64,000 bases of DNA from Rhodocyclaceae bacterium (GCA_020445745.1 JAGRGB010000090.1:31307-95306); one strand, 5' to 3'. Positions 33,924-44,031 are shown, counted from the stretch's first letter. The notes: generated by a model from the letters alone, not told the origin. Program-made: numbers and translations.

Positions 33924-34793
33924 ATGGGCGACTTCGGCCAGCCGCGGCACCGCTGGAGCAATCGGCTGCAGACCGCGCTCCTGATCGTCACGATGCTGGC
34001 GATCAGCGCCGCCGCGGGCACGCTGCTGCTCGGCGACCTCGGCCTGTGGCTGACCGTCGGCGTCGCCGCCACGGCGATGCTGGCCGAGCCGGCCGCCGGA
34101 GCCGAGTGGACCCTGAGGCTGGTCCGCGCCCGTCCGCTGTCGCCGGCCGAGGCGCCGGGCCTGTGGCACAAGCTGGAGTCGCTGGCGGCGCGCGCCGGTC
34201 TGCCGGCGACGCCCCGGCCCTACTATGTGCCGAGCCGGACGATCAACGCGTTCGCGGTCGGCCAGCGGGAGCGCTCGGCGATCGCGGTCACCGACGGCAT
34301 GCTGCAGCAGCTCGACCGGCGGGAGCTCACCGGCGTGCTTGCCCACGAGGTCGCCCACATCGCCCACGACGACCTCCGGGTGATGAACCTGGCCGCCCAC
34401 GTCGGTCGCATCACGACGGTCTTTTCGGTGGCCGGGCAAGTCCTGCTGCTGCTGGCACTGCCGAGCCTGTTCGGCACCGGCTGGTGGCAGGTGAACTGGC
34501 TGGCGGTGGCGCTGCTGCTGTTTTCGCCGCAGATCGCGCTGCTGGCCCAGCTCGGCCTGTCGCGGGTCCGCGAGTACGACGCCGACGCGACGGCGGCGTC
34601 GCTGACCGGCGATCCTCGAGGTCTGGCGCTGGCTCTGGCGCGAATCGAACAGGCCGGGCGCCCGTGGCTCGAGCGCCTGCTGCCGGGTGCCTACGAGCGG
34701 CAGCCGCTTTGGCTGCGCAGCCATCCCGAGACCCGCCGGCGCATCCGTCGGCTGCAGGCGCTCGCCACGACCTCGCCATGGCATGCGACATGA
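33924..34793 (+). CDS. M48-family membrane zinc metalloprotease (HtpX-like)
   Basis: The 289-residue inner-membrane protease has two N-terminal membrane helices, then HEVAH (141-145) for zinc binding and the catalytic Glu, two more hydrophobic segments (about 162-185 and 190-210), and EYDAD (217-221) holding the third zinc ligand. It resembles HtpX, which destroys misfolded membrane proteins. It lies six bases after cbpM and is probably under the same sigma-32 promoter, fitting a heat-shock role. Confidence 0.87.
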   Translation: MGDFGQPRHRWSNRLQTALLIVTMLAISAAAGTLLLGDLGLWLTVGVAATAMLAEPAAGAEWTLRLVRARPLSPAEAPGLWHKLESLAARAGLPATPRPYYVPSRTINAFAVGQRERSAIAVTDGMLQQLDRRELTGVLAHEVAHIAHDDLRVMNLAAHVGRITTVFSVAGQVLLLLALPSLFGTGWWQVNWLAVALLLFSPQIALLAQLGLSRVREYDADATAASLTGDPRGLALALARIEQAGRPWLERLLPGAYERQPLWLRSHPETRRRIRRLQALATTSPWHAT

Positions 34794-35004
34794 CCGCCTA
34801 CGTATCCACCGGGACTCGCCTCGGCGGATTCGCCTGCACGATCGGGTGAGTCGCCCGCGACGGGCGCATTTCCCCGCGGCGCAAGCCTCGGGTCGGACTC
34901 CGCGTGGCCCGCTTTTCGGTGGCACCGGCCCCGCAGCCACTGTTCCCGGGCACCGAGCTGGGCAACAATAGGGCCCGCGCAATTCATGACAAACGATCGT
35001 CCTC

Positions 35005-37302
35005 ATGCCCAACGAAAGACTCCGGCCGCAATGGCTGCCCCGGACAATCGACGCACGGCTGCTCGCCGGCTTCGCCCTGATCGCCCTGCTGCCGCCTCTC
35101 TTGGCCGGCACCATCGGCATCCGCCTGCTGCGCGGCTCGTTGCAGGACGAAGCCATCCGCCATGCGTCCGCTCACGTCGAAGCCGCCGCGATCGTGCTGG
35201 CGAGCGAACTCGAGCACCACGCGCTGGCGCTGCGCGCCGCGGCCGACGGCAGTGGACTGCGCGCGATGCTGGCCAGCGCCCCACCAGCCCCCGCGGTGTC
35301 CTCCAGACGGGCGGCGGCAGCCGAGAGAGCGGCGGCAGCAGCGCGCGCCGCGGCGGCCGACCGGGTGTCCGAGGAGCTGGGCGACCTGCTGCGCGGGCAG
35401 CCGCTGTGGCAGCGGCTGCGGCTGGTGGGCCGTGACGGCGGTGTGTTGCTGCAGGTGGATCGCGGCGTCCCGCAGCCCGGCGGCGCGGTTGCCCCGGCGA
35501 TCGCCGACGACGACCAGGAAGCGCTGCGCATCGTGCTCGACGCTGCGCCCGGCCAGTTGTTCGTGTCGCCGCTGCACGATGACGCCGCCAACCGCGTCAG
35601 CCTCGCCGCCGCGGTGCGCGACGCGAGCGGCCAGACCGTCGCCGCACTGCTCGTCGAACTACCCGAGTCGGCACTGATCGGCCGCCTGCCGGTGCCTCAG
35701 CCGCTGCGCGCCGCACGCTGGCATCTGCTCGATCGTTCCGGCCGCGTGCTGCGCTGGCAGGGGCGGCCCGGCGCCGCCGAGACACCGCGGCTGCTGCCGG
35801 CGATCCAGGTCGGCGACAGCCTGCCCCGCACCGTCGCCGACCGCGTCATGCGCGGCGACAGCGGCCAGCTCGAGGATGGCAATCGCTCGGTGCTGTTCGC
35901 CGGCGTCGACGCGAAGCTCGCCCTGATCTCCAACGCCGCGTCTCCGCTGCGCTGGAGCCTGGCGGTATCGGCACCGACCACCGAGCTGCGTGGCGCCGCC
36001 GCGGCACCGACGCTGTGGTATCTCGCCCTCGCCGTGCTGCTGGTCGGGATGACGGCAGCCGGCCTGGTGTTCGCGCGGCGCCTGCTGCGGCCGTGGCATC
36101 GCCTCCAGCAGCACGCCGCCGAGATCGCCGACGGTCACTTCGAACAGCGCATCGAGATCCCCCGCGGTGGCGCGCTGGCACCGATCGCCGGCAGCATCAA
36201 CCGCCTTGCCGAGCGACTCCAGGAAGCCCGCGAGAACAAGGAGGCGCTCGAGCGGCGCGCCTCGCAACAGCAAGCCCTGGCGGCGCGGCGTGGCCAGGAG
36301 CTCGCTGCCGCGCTGGAGGAGGCCATCGCCGATCTGCCCCACGGCGTCATCCTCGCGGACCACCGGGGTCAGGTCGCCCACGCCACTGCCCGCGCGGCCG
36401 AATTGCTCGGCATCGCAGCGGAACGCCTCGACGACAGCTGGCTGCCGGCCTTGCTGCCGCCGATCGAAGCCACCCTGGATGCCGCCGAGGCCGCCCAACT
36501 CCGGATCCGGCGGCCACGAGGAGTCCTCCTGGTCGCGGTCCGGCCGCTGGCTACACGTGCCGACGGTCCGCTGCGTTTCGCCATCACCCTCACCGAGGTC
36601 GACGACAGCGCCGACAGCCACCCGCCGGTGGTGATCCCGCCGGCCCTGGTCGGCGAACTGGCAGGCGCAACCACCGAGGCTCTGGCCCGTCCGCTCGGCG
36701 GGCTGATCAAGATGGCCCAGGCCCTGCTGCGCAACGACGCACTGCCGCCGGAACCTCGCAAGCATCTCTCCCGCCTGGCCGACGAACTCGGCAAGCTGGC
36801 CGATCGGCTGGCGCCGCTGGCCGACCGCTCGATGCCGATCGAGCCGGCCCGTCAGGCGATCGATGCGGCCGACACGATCGACCGCTCGTTGGCCGCATGG
36901 GCGACCAGCGCGACGCGGCGCAATCTGACCTTCGACGTCTCCGGCCTGCTTCGCGACGACACCCGCATCGACGCCGATCCCGACCTGTTCGAAAGGCTGC
37001 TTCACCACCTGATCGCCAATGCCATGGACGCGATACCGGAAGGCGGCCGGCTGGCAGTGTCGTCGGAAGGTCGCGCGCAGCACCTCGAGATCGTCCTCGA
37101 GGACGATGGCGAGGGCATCGAAGGTAGCGCGCTGCCGAAGCTCTTCGACGCCTTCCAGGGCAGCCGCGACGACCACGCCGGCCTGGGCCTCGCCAGCGCA
37201 CGCCGCATTCTCGCCGCCCACGGTGCCGAGGTCGCGGTCGCCAGCGCACCCGGCAAGGGCACCCGTATCCGCATGTCCTGGCCGCTGGCCGGCGCCGCCT
37301 GA
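35005..37302 (+). CDS. Sensor histidine-kinase-like protein with degenerate phospho-acceptor region
   Basis: The 765-residue inner-membrane protein has a membrane helix near 22-43, a periplasmic domain with an Ala/Arg-rich coiled segment (about 100-122), a second membrane helix near 335-355 and HAMP, then a coiled coil, a PAS-like region (ADLPHGVILADHRGQVAHATA) and an ATPase domain (LLHHLIANAMDAIPEGG, DDGEGIEG, AGLGLASARRI). Where the H-box should be, the sequence reads TTEALARPLGGLIKMAQALL with no histidine, so normal autophosphorylation is doubtful. It may act as a regulatory pseudokinase. No response regulator is adjacent. Confidence 0.8.
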   Translation: MPNERLRPQWLPRTIDARLLAGFALIALLPPLLAGTIGIRLLRGSLQDEAIRHASAHVEAAAIVLASELEHHALALRAAADGSGLRAMLASAPPAPAVSSRRAAAAERAAAAARAAAADRVSEELGDLLRGQPLWQRLRLVGRDGGVLLQVDRGVPQPGGAVAPAIADDDQEALRIVLDAAPGQLFVSPLHDDAANRVSLAAAVRDASGQTVAALLVELPESALIGRLPVPQPLRAARWHLLDRSGRVLRWQGRPGAAETPRLLPAIQVGDSLPRTVADRVMRGDSGQLEDGNRSVLFAGVDAKLALISNAASPLRWSLAVSAPTTELRGAAAAPTLWYLALAVLLVGMTAAGLVFARRLLRPWHRLQQHAAEIADGHFEQRIEIPRGGALAPIAGSINRLAERLQEARENKEALERRASQQQALAARRGQELAAALEEAIADLPHGVILADHRGQVAHATARAAELLGIAAERLDDSWLPALLPPIEATLDAAEAAQLRIRRPRGVLLVAVRPLATRADGPLRFAITLTEVDDSADSHPPVVIPPALVGELAGATTEALARPLGGLIKMAQALLRNDALPPEPRKHLSRLADELGKLADRLAPLADRSMPIEPARQAIDAADTIDRSLAAWATSATRRNLTFDVSGLLRDDTRIDADPDLFERLLHHLIANAMDAIPEGGRLAVSSEGRAQHLEIVLEDDGEGIEGSALPKLFDAFQGSRDDHAGLGLASARRILAAHGAEVAVASAPGKGTRIRMSWPLAGAA

Positions 37303-37832
37303 GGAAGCGCGCCACTGGCGGCGAACGCATTCCCTCGGCCGTTGCAGGCCAATGCCCGCGCCTGCACCAGCCAACCGAGCAGGCGTTGCAGTCGCGGTCA
37401 GGCGGGATTCGCGAAAGGGACTGCGCAAGGCGGAAATCGCCAGGAGCCGTGCTCGCCAGCAGGCACGGCCAGTTGCGCCGAAGATGAAATCGGCGCTGCA
37501 GGATCGGCCGCGACCTGGGCGAGTTACCAGTGGCAGACGTTCTTCAAGACCGCTGTTTCCCTCTTCCCGGGAGCAAGAGGAGTCATGCACCCCAATTCCG
37601 CGGCGCCTCCCGATCCGGGTCAGCCTTTCGCGTGCTCGCCATCGGATACCAGCTCGAAGGGTCGGAGCCGGAAAGGTACTGCCCGTCACCCAGACGTCGG
37701 ACCGGGTATCTGAACGGCGGGAGACCGTTGAAAGCTGCCGGGCGATCTAATTCAGCAAGTCGGCCTGAGCTGTCATTGGAGTCCCTCTTGCGTGATGTCA
37801 GCAATTGGCCTGATTTCAGCCAGTGGCTCTGG
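37303..37832. other. Gene-free left border of the defense island
   Basis: About 530 bases. No convincing reading frame, tRNA, integrase or clear direct repeat was found. This is the junction between the chromosomal kinase-like gene and the lower-G+C island. Confidence 0.55.
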
Positions 37833-38927
37833 TCAAGAAACCAGTTGTGCGGCGTTGAAAATACCTGTGGCGTGGCATCCGTCAAGAAAGGCTTTTTTGA
37901 GGAAGTTGCAGTCCGCGTAGGGGCTGCACTGTGTATGCCATGCCAACGCTGCCATGTAGTCGCTTGGGTCCCGACCGAGATACCTCCACTCGCCCAGCAT
38001 TTGGTCCAGCCAATATCTGCCACCGTTTTGCTTCCCGCAAAACTTGGCCTTGTAGCGCTCGTCAATTCCGTACACGTTCCGCCAGGTTTCGATCTTTTCA
38101 CTCAGATCGTCAGGGCCGAACTGAAGATCCAGGTCTGCTGGCGTCAGCTTCTCGATGTCGGATTGCAGCAGGGTGACCCTCAATTGAATGGCGTACGGCG
38201 CTTCCGCGTAAGGGTAGAAGGCTGCACGGCGGTGAGCACCACCGGCGGGATCCTTCGGGGTGTAGGCAGGGTCTTTGCTGGTCTTGTAGCTGCTATTGCA
38301 GTGATGGCAGGCAGGGACGAGATTCTTGAAGTTGGCCGAATTAAACGGGTAGAGCGCCTTGGGCAGGTAGTGGTCGTAGGCATCCCGCTTTGAGTGGTAT
38401 TCGCCCAGCAAGTCAGCGATGCCGCAGAACGGGCAAACGTCCGCCTGGTTGGCGGCCATGAAGGCTCGGTAGTGATCATCGATCGCCCCGGTCTTTGCCT
38501 TCAGTGCCGCCACATCGAGATAGGAATAGACCCGTTTGAAAAATGACGCCAGCTGATCCCGCACATCCTCCAGTTCGCCCGGGAAGTCGGCATATCGCAT
38601 CACCGACGCGGCCGGGTCATTGGCGCATACGCTTTCGATGTCGTTATTCGCTCGATACCGCTGACGGAACTGGTCGATCTGGCCAGCGCTCAGCACAGCA
38701 AATAGTCCGTAGATGCGCTCCACGTGTCCAGAAAAGAATTCCGCCCCCCTGCTGTCGTCGTAGTGAAACGCCGTCATCACTTCATGCAGTTCGGGGTTCG
38801 GATTGAACAAATCCAGGCTGAATGGTCCGCTTACCGGCGCTTGGCACCACACCTCGAAAAAGATGAAGTCGATGAAGGCCTGCATCTTCTCTATCGGGTG
38901 CGGCACGTGGGTGTAAGGAAACAGCAT
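37833..38927 (-). CDS. HNH endonuclease (PtuB-like partner of the adjacent ATPase)
   Basis: The 364-residue protein carries an HNH domain near residues 160-220: CPFC (165-168), YHSKRDAYDHYLPKA with the catalytic-type Asp-His, NLVPACHHCNSSYK with Cys207 and Cys210 completing a zinc site and Asn211 after. N-terminal 150 residues are helical and unlike known domains. Its ATG overlaps the ATPase stop by one base (TGATG), so the two are surely made together, as in the Septu system (PtuA ATPase, PtuB HNH nuclease). It is the last gene of the hsd operon. I infer a DNA or tRNA/plasmid-cutting effector; the target cannot be seen. Confidence 0.82.
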   Translation of the reverse strand: MLFPYTHVPHPIEKMQAFIDFIFFEVWCQAPVSGPFSLDLFNPNPELHEVMTAFHYDDSRGAEFFSGHVERIYGLFAVLSAGQIDQFRQRYRANNDIESVCANDPAASVMRYADFPGELEDVRDQLASFFKRVYSYLDVAALKAKTGAIDDHYRAFMAANQADVCPFCGIADLLGEYHSKRDAYDHYLPKALYPFNSANFKNLVPACHHCNSSYKTSKDPAYTPKDPAGGAHRRAAFYPYAEAPYAIQLRVTLLQSDIEKLTPADLDLQFGPDDLSEKIETWRNVYGIDERYKAKFCGKQNGGRYWLDQMLGEWRYLGRDPSDYMAALAWHTQCSPYADCNFLKKAFLDGCHATGIFNAAQLVS

Positions 38928-40738
38928 CAGCCCTGCGCCCCCCCGTTGCCTTGTTGGCCATGGTCGAGAATGGCATTGATCAGCAGGATCTTCTCCACCG
39001 AGTCGCCCAACTCGCGATGGATGTCGTCGATCAGCTCGTCCGATGCCTCGCCTTGCTCAAAGCGGGCGCGGAAGCTCTCCAGCACCGCGTGCGCCCGCCC
39101 GCCGATGGTCTCGCGCTTGCCAAAGACTTCACTCATCGTGATCTTGTTGATCGAGGCGCCGAGCGTGTTGAATTCGGGGTGCGTGATTTGCACTTTGCCG
39201 TCGTTAGGGTCGCGATTGAAGACCAGCACCTTGTCCCGCGTACTGTCGGAAATCAAGAAGGGCGAGTGCGTGGTGATCAGCATTTCCTGACTCACGCCCT
39301 CTCGGTCTTTAAGGCTCTCGCGCAGGCGGCTGATGAAATTGGCGCGCCAGTCGGGGTTGAAATGGGTTTCCGGCTCGTCCAGCAGGAACAGGCTGTTGGT
39401 GCCCCGAAACAATAGGCACAGGCCCAGGCTGTGCAGCAACTGGTGCTCGCCGTCGGACAGGTTCCTGAGCATCAGAGGGCCGGGCGCACCGAGCTTGCGG
39501 AAGCGGACAAACTTGAAACGCATCACCCGCTCGTCAGAGGCCAGTGTCGGCACGGTTTCGCTGACGTATTCGCTGTGCGAGCGGTAAAGGTCGGCCTTGA
39601 GGCCGTCGCTCACCGTGTACAGGTTAAGCGTCAGCAGCACCTGGAAGGCCTGAAAGAGCGCGCGCGGGTTACCCTCAAAGTTCTGCTGAAAGGCCTTTTG
39701 CGTGGCGTCGTTGACCCAATAGTCGAGGATCAGCGTGTCGGTGGCTTCATCCTGGTATTCGAGCGTGGCGCAGCGCCGCAACGCATCCAGCGCCAGCGAC
39801 GAGTGCTGGGCTTTGTCCGGCCTCTGCTCTTCCATCAAGCGCAACACGTTCAGCCGCCAGCGCCCGGTCTCTTCGTCCTGGCTCACCACCGGCTGGGCGG
39901 CCTGGAATGCCGTATCGCTGGCGAATGCTGCCCTCTCGATCGGCGCCATGAAACCGCGGGCCTGCGCTTCGTCCAGCTGCACACTGCGGCGCAGCACGAT
40001 GCGAAACTCCTGCAACGCGTCGATGCCTACGTCCTCGCGGAATGGCTGCAGGGTTTCATCACTCTCGAACAGCAGATTGCATAGCAGTACAGCCTGGCTG
40101 AAACCGCTGTCCGCATACACCAGCCGGGCATCCGGGCGGCCGGAGTATTGCGATTGGGTGCGCAGGCGGTCCCAGTATTCGTCGAACTGCACGAAGCGCG
40201 TCTTAAAAAAGGGCAGGCTTAGGATCTCGTTCTCGCCCGACGAGTAGCCCAGCACGTGTTCCGGCAGCAGAAACTCGCGGTGCTGCTCGGCGCATAGACC
40301 ATCCTTACCCAAGGCCTCAGCGTGGTCGCCGAACTCTTCGGGGTTGAGCCAATGCATACGCGGAGAACTGTCTGGCGTCTTCAGCACCCGCACATGGGCG
40401 AAACACATTGCGTTCTGCCGGGACTGGAGGGGAAGGTAGATCAGGTACTCCAGTTCAAAGCCGCGCGGCGCCCCCAAGTGTTCCAGTTCATCGAGTGCCT
40501 CGGGCAGAAAAGTGCGCTGCACGCGCTGCAGCTCAAGCTGGAAGAAGATCGCCGCCAGCGCCTCCAGCAGGTTGGACTTGCCGCTGCCGTTGCGCCCGGC
40601 GCAGACGAAGGGCGCGAAGTCGTCGCCTTTGACCTGTTCGTCCTGCAAGCTCCATTCGGTGCGGAAATGGTGCTCGAAGCCGGCTGGCAAGCTGCGAAAG
40701 CCGGCCGGATCGGTGATCTTCAGGCGCAGCAGCTTCAT
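38927..40738 (-). CDS. Restriction-system-associated AAA/OLD-like ATPase (PtuA-like)
   Basis: The 603-residue SMC/ABC-type ATPase has Walker A GRNGSGKS (48-55), a signature-like LSDGEHQLLHSLGLC, Walker B SLFLLDEPETHFNPDW and a switch His in ITTHSPFLISD. The middle (about 100-400) is a large helical insert instead of a long coiled coil. The pattern is that of ATPases found next to type I restriction systems and of PtuA from Septu. It lies three bases after hsdS and overlaps the HNH gene. I infer that nucleotide binding keeps the HNH nuclease inactive until phage infection. Confidence 0.85.
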   Translation of the reverse strand: MKLLRLKITDPAGFRSLPAGFEHHFRTEWSLQDEQVKGDDFAPFVCAGRNGSGKSNLLEALAAIFFQLELQRVQRTFLPEALDELEHLGAPRGFELEYLIYLPLQSRQNAMCFAHVRVLKTPDSSPRMHWLNPEEFGDHAEALGKDGLCAEQHREFLLPEHVLGYSSGENEILSLPFFKTRFVQFDEYWDRLRTQSQYSGRPDARLVYADSGFSQAVLLCNLLFESDETLQPFREDVGIDALQEFRIVLRRSVQLDEAQARGFMAPIERAAFASDTAFQAAQPVVSQDEETGRWRLNVLRLMEEQRPDKAQHSSLALDALRRCATLEYQDEATDTLILDYWVNDATQKAFQQNFEGNPRALFQAFQVLLTLNLYTVSDGLKADLYRSHSEYVSETVPTLASDERVMRFKFVRFRKLGAPGPLMLRNLSDGEHQLLHSLGLCLLFRGTNSLFLLDEPETHFNPDWRANFISRLRESLKDREGVSQEMLITTHSPFLISDSTRDKVLVFNRDPNDGKVQITHPEFNTLGASINKITMSEVFGKRETIGGRAHAVLESFRARFEQGEASDELIDDIHRELGDSVEKILLINAILDHGQQGNGGAQG

Positions 40739-40741
40739 GAC

Positions 40742-42322
40742 CTACCACGTGCCCCAATCGGGCGAACAGCTAGTCAGCGTAACGCGGTTGTCGGCATCGG
40801 CATAGCCCTGCCTCAGCCGGCCGCTGGCCAAGGCCGCGAACACCCATGCCTTGACCTGTTCGTAGGCTTCGGCCCCGAGCTCGAAATCGCTGTCCGGGTG
40901 CAGTTCGCCAATGCGCGTCTGCGCGTCGGCGAGGAAGCCCTGCTCCGAGAAGGTAGCGCCGTTCAACTGGGCGCGGTACGCCTCCAGCCAGAAGGGCAGC
41001 AGTTCCTTGAGGCGGGCGCGGTCGTCCAGCGCGGCCAACAGCAGTTCGGTGTCGGGCAGATGGATGGCGTTTTGCGGTTCAACGGGTGAAGGGCCGGCGG
41101 CCGGCATGGCGGTTTGCGGCTCCTGAGGCTCGGCATCGGGCAGCGGCACGCGGGACAGATCGAGCTCGCCCTTGAAGGCCTTCTGGCTCAGGGCGCCGTA
41201 GAGGGCTTCGAGATCGTGGAGGCTTTGCTGGTAGCTGAACTTCGTGGACTCGATCCTTTCGCCGACCTGGGCGAATTCCCGCTGCAACTCGAACGATGGT
41301 TTGATCATCGTGATTTGCTCGAAGTCACCTTTGGTCAGGATCTTCTTCATCCCCTTGCTGGCGTGACTCTGAATGTATGAGCGAGACAGCTTGAACAAAC
41401 CGTACAGAAATAATGGGCTGACATCATTCGCCGGCTGAATGGCGTTGATCTGTTGATTGAACGCCACCTTTCTGTCGGTCAGTGCGGCGCGTCCGATCGA
41501 TTCCACACTGCCGGCAATGCATGCGACGAGCAGCGCGCCTTTGGACACAGTGCGTGCACGCTTTACCCCAGACTCGGATATGTACTCGGCCGCCGTGGTG
41601 ACAAACACGGAATCAGCATCGATGTTGTCGGTCTTGATCCATTCGATGTACTGACCTCCATAGTTAGAGGCGTCATTGCGCGGCGGCGTGTTTCCGGTCG
41701 ATATCTTGCCGAAAGCTCGGAGCGAAGGCTTGTCCCACCCTTTTTCATTCCGCACCGGGTCGCCAAACATCTCCAGAAACACGCTCTTGAGCAGATCGTC
41801 GAGCTGTTGCAGTTGCTGCTGACGCTGGGCCATCAGCCCTTCCACCTTGCCGAGTAGATGGGCAATGCGGATTTGGTAGTCGTGGGGCGGAAAAGGTATC
41901 TCCAGCTGCTGGAAGTCTGCCTTTGTCAGACTGCGACGCCGTGCTACTGCACCTTGCATGCGCGAGGCGTACAGGCGCCTGGCCTGAGTTGAGCGCAGGT
42001 AACGTTCCAGGTAGGGGATATGGCAGCGAGTTTCGTTCTTGAGGCGCCAAACATCGTAGGCAGGGCTGACGATCGCTGCCGGGTATTTCGTTTGAAATCC
42101 CAGCACGCCTTCGTCAATCGGGAAGCCCACTACAAGCTCATTGCGGTAAACGACGCGGTAGTTGGACGTGTCCTGACTGGCCACGCGCTTCTTGAACTTG
42201 TCAGCTTGGTCAACCAGGCCCTGTTTCATCGTGATCGACAAGACGGGATAGTCGTTCATGCCAGCGCGATGCTGGCCGGATGGAGCCAAGAGGTCACCAA
42301 GCGACGCTTTGCTCGTGCTCAT
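40742..42322 (-). CDS. hsdS: Type I restriction-modification specificity subunit with C-terminal extension
   Basis: The 526-residue protein has two target-recognition domains, each followed by a conserved helix. The first half-repeat ends near QIRIAHLLGKVEGLMAQRQQQ and the second near REFAQVGERIESTKFSYQQS, so a two-part DNA sequence is recognised. From about residue 395 there is a Pro/Gln-rich linker (EPQEPQTAMPAAGPSPVEPQ) and an extra domain of about 110 residues not found in ordinary HsdS proteins. Its ATG overlaps the hsdM stop (ATGA). G+C is low: bases 41341-41400 contain 29 G+C of 60, against 46 of 60 at 34021-34080. Confidence 0.88.
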   Translation of the reverse strand: MSTSKASLGDLLAPSGQHRAGMNDYPVLSITMKQGLVDQADKFKKRVASQDTSNYRVVYRNELVVGFPIDEGVLGFQTKYPAAIVSPAYDVWRLKNETRCHIPYLERYLRSTQARRLYASRMQGAVARRRSLTKADFQQLEIPFPPHDYQIRIAHLLGKVEGLMAQRQQQLQQLDDLLKSVFLEMFGDPVRNEKGWDKPSLRAFGKISTGNTPPRNDASNYGGQYIEWIKTDNIDADSVFVTTAAEYISESGVKRARTVSKGALLVACIAGSVESIGRAALTDRKVAFNQQINAIQPANDVSPLFLYGLFKLSRSYIQSHASKGMKKILTKGDFEQITMIKPSFELQREFAQVGERIESTKFSYQQSLHDLEALYGALSQKAFKGELDLSRVPLPDAEPQEPQTAMPAAGPSPVEPQNAIHLPDTELLLAALDDRARLKELLPFWLEAYRAQLNGATFSEQGFLADAQTRIGELHPDSDFELGAEAYEQVKAWVFAALASGRLRQGYADADNRVTLTSCSPDWGTW

Positions 42323-43980
42323 CCCACCATCCCCTTCAGTTCCAGCAACTCCCGCACGATGCCACTCGGCACCTTGTCCAGGTCGGCCTCAGCCACGTCA
42401 CCCACCTCGGCCTCAATCAGCCGGTCCAAGATCACGCCGGGCTTGTCGTATTTGAGTTCCTCGAACACATCCTCCCGGTAGCGCGAGAGCGAGAGGTCGT
42501 AGCCCTCGACCTCGATCTCGGCACGCGGCACCATGAAGCATTGGGCTGTGCGGTCGGTGTCGGTAGCGGCCTTGCGGGCGTGATAGCGGGCGACAATGTC
42601 CTGCAGATCGCCGTAGCCCGCCTGCTTGCTGCGCTTGTCGTCGAGGCTATAGCCGTCTGCGCGCATGTCGTAGAACCACACGTGCTCGGTGGCAGATTTT
42701 GTCACCTTGTCCTTGGGCCCCCAGACCTTGGTGAACAGCAGGATGGCGGTGGCCACGCCGGCGTAGGGCTTGAACACGCCGCTGGGTAGCGCAATCACGG
42801 CCTTGAGGTCGCAGCGTTCCACCAGCTTCTGGCGCAGTTCCTTGAAGGCCTTGGCGCCACCGAACAATACCCCCTGCGGCACGATTACGCCGGCGGTACC
42901 GCCTTTCTTGAGCAGGCGGTAGATGTTCTCGACGAAGAGCAACTCGGTCTTCGTGGTACCGAGGCTGAGGTTCTCATTCATGTCGCCCTTGTCGATGCTG
43001 CCGGTGAAGGGCGGGTTGGCCATAACGATGTCGTATTCGGCTTCCTCGTTGTAGCTCTTGGAGAGAGTGTCCTTGTAGTCGATGTGCGGCTCGTCGATAC
43101 CGTGCATCATCAGGTTCATCAGCCCCAGGCGCACCATGGTGGCGTCGATGTCGTAGCCGTAGAGGGATTCCTGCAAAACGGTCTGGGCCTTGGCGGTGAG
43201 GCCGGCTGCCACCGAGGTACGCACGAAGCCGTCTTCATCGGGCTGCAGTTGCTTTGCGCCCTTCTTCTTTCTCGCCAGTTCGGTGACGATGTACTGGTAG
43301 GCGCCGAGCAGGAAGCCGCCGGAGCCGCAGGCCGGGTCGGCGATCCGATGGCCCAGCTGCGGCTGCACCAGTTCGGCGATCAGCTTAATGATGTGGCGCG
43401 GGGTGCGGAACTGACCGTTCTTGCCGGCGGTGGCGATCTCGGATAGCAGCATTTCATAGACATCACCCTGGATGTCCTGAAAGGCCTGGCCTTTTTCCTG
43501 CGAGTCCTTCTCCATTACCTCAAAGATCTCGTCGATGGTCTTCACCGCCTCGACCAGCAGGGCCGGCTTGGGGATGATGAACACCGCGTTCTTCATGTGG
43601 TGGGTGAAGCTGGAGTCGGCGCCGTTCAAGTCCTTAAGGAAGGGGAAGACCTTGGTCTGCACGTGCTGCAGCATCTCTTCGGCCTGCATGCGCTTGAATT
43701 CGCTCCAGCGCAGGCTGCTGCGCTCGATGGCGAATTTTTCGGGTTCACTCTGGTTGCGGTATTCCGGTGGAATCCAGGTGCCGGCGAACCTCGATGTGTA
43801 GGCTTCGCCCGTAAATTCGGCATCGGCCTGGCGTTTGAGATCCAGTTCGTCGAGGCGCTTCATGAACAGCAGGTAGGTGATCTGCTCGATGGCGGTGAGC
43901 GGGTTGCTGATGCCGCCGGACCAGAACTTGTTCCAGAGCTGGTCGATCCTGCTCTTGAGTTCGGGGTTGTTCTGCAACAT
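42319..43980 (-). CDS. hsdM: Type I restriction-modification DNA methyltransferase subunit
   Basis: The 553-residue N6-adenine methyltransferase has the HsdM N-terminal helical region (residues 1-150), the AdoMet motif DPACGSGGFLLGAY (215-228) and the catalytic motif NPPF (322-325). It methylates the host recognition sites together with HsdS. GAGGA lies upstream of ATG 43980. It overlaps hsdS by four bases and follows the DinD gene by about 50 bases. Confidence 0.93.
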   Translation of the reverse strand: MLQNNPELKSRIDQLWNKFWSGGISNPLTAIEQITYLLFMKRLDELDLKRQADAEFTGEAYTSRFAGTWIPPEYRNQSEPEKFAIERSSLRWSEFKRMQAEEMLQHVQTKVFPFLKDLNGADSSFTHHMKNAVFIIPKPALLVEAVKTIDEIFEVMEKDSQEKGQAFQDIQGDVYEMLLSEIATAGKNGQFRTPRHIIKLIAELVQPQLGHRIADPACGSGGFLLGAYQYIVTELARKKKGAKQLQPDEDGFVRTSVAAGLTAKAQTVLQESLYGYDIDATMVRLGLMNLMMHGIDEPHIDYKDTLSKSYNEEAEYDIVMANPPFTGSIDKGDMNENLSLGTTKTELLFVENIYRLLKKGGTAGVIVPQGVLFGGAKAFKELRQKLVERCDLKAVIALPSGVFKPYAGVATAILLFTKVWGPKDKVTKSATEHVWFYDMRADGYSLDDKRSKQAGYGDLQDIVARYHARKAATDTDRTAQCFMVPRAEIEVEGYDLSLSRYREDVFEELKYDKPGVILDRLIEAEVGDVAEADLDKVPSGIVRELLELKGMVG

Positions 43981-44031
43981 GGTGGGGTGATCCTCGGTCG
44001 GCGGCGTGTGCGGGCTGTGGCGCTTGGCAGC

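Noticed and set aside
37303-37832. Search for an attachment site or integrase at the island border
   Set aside because: No tRNA, no direct repeat shared with 47718-48222 and no integrase fragment could be recognised.
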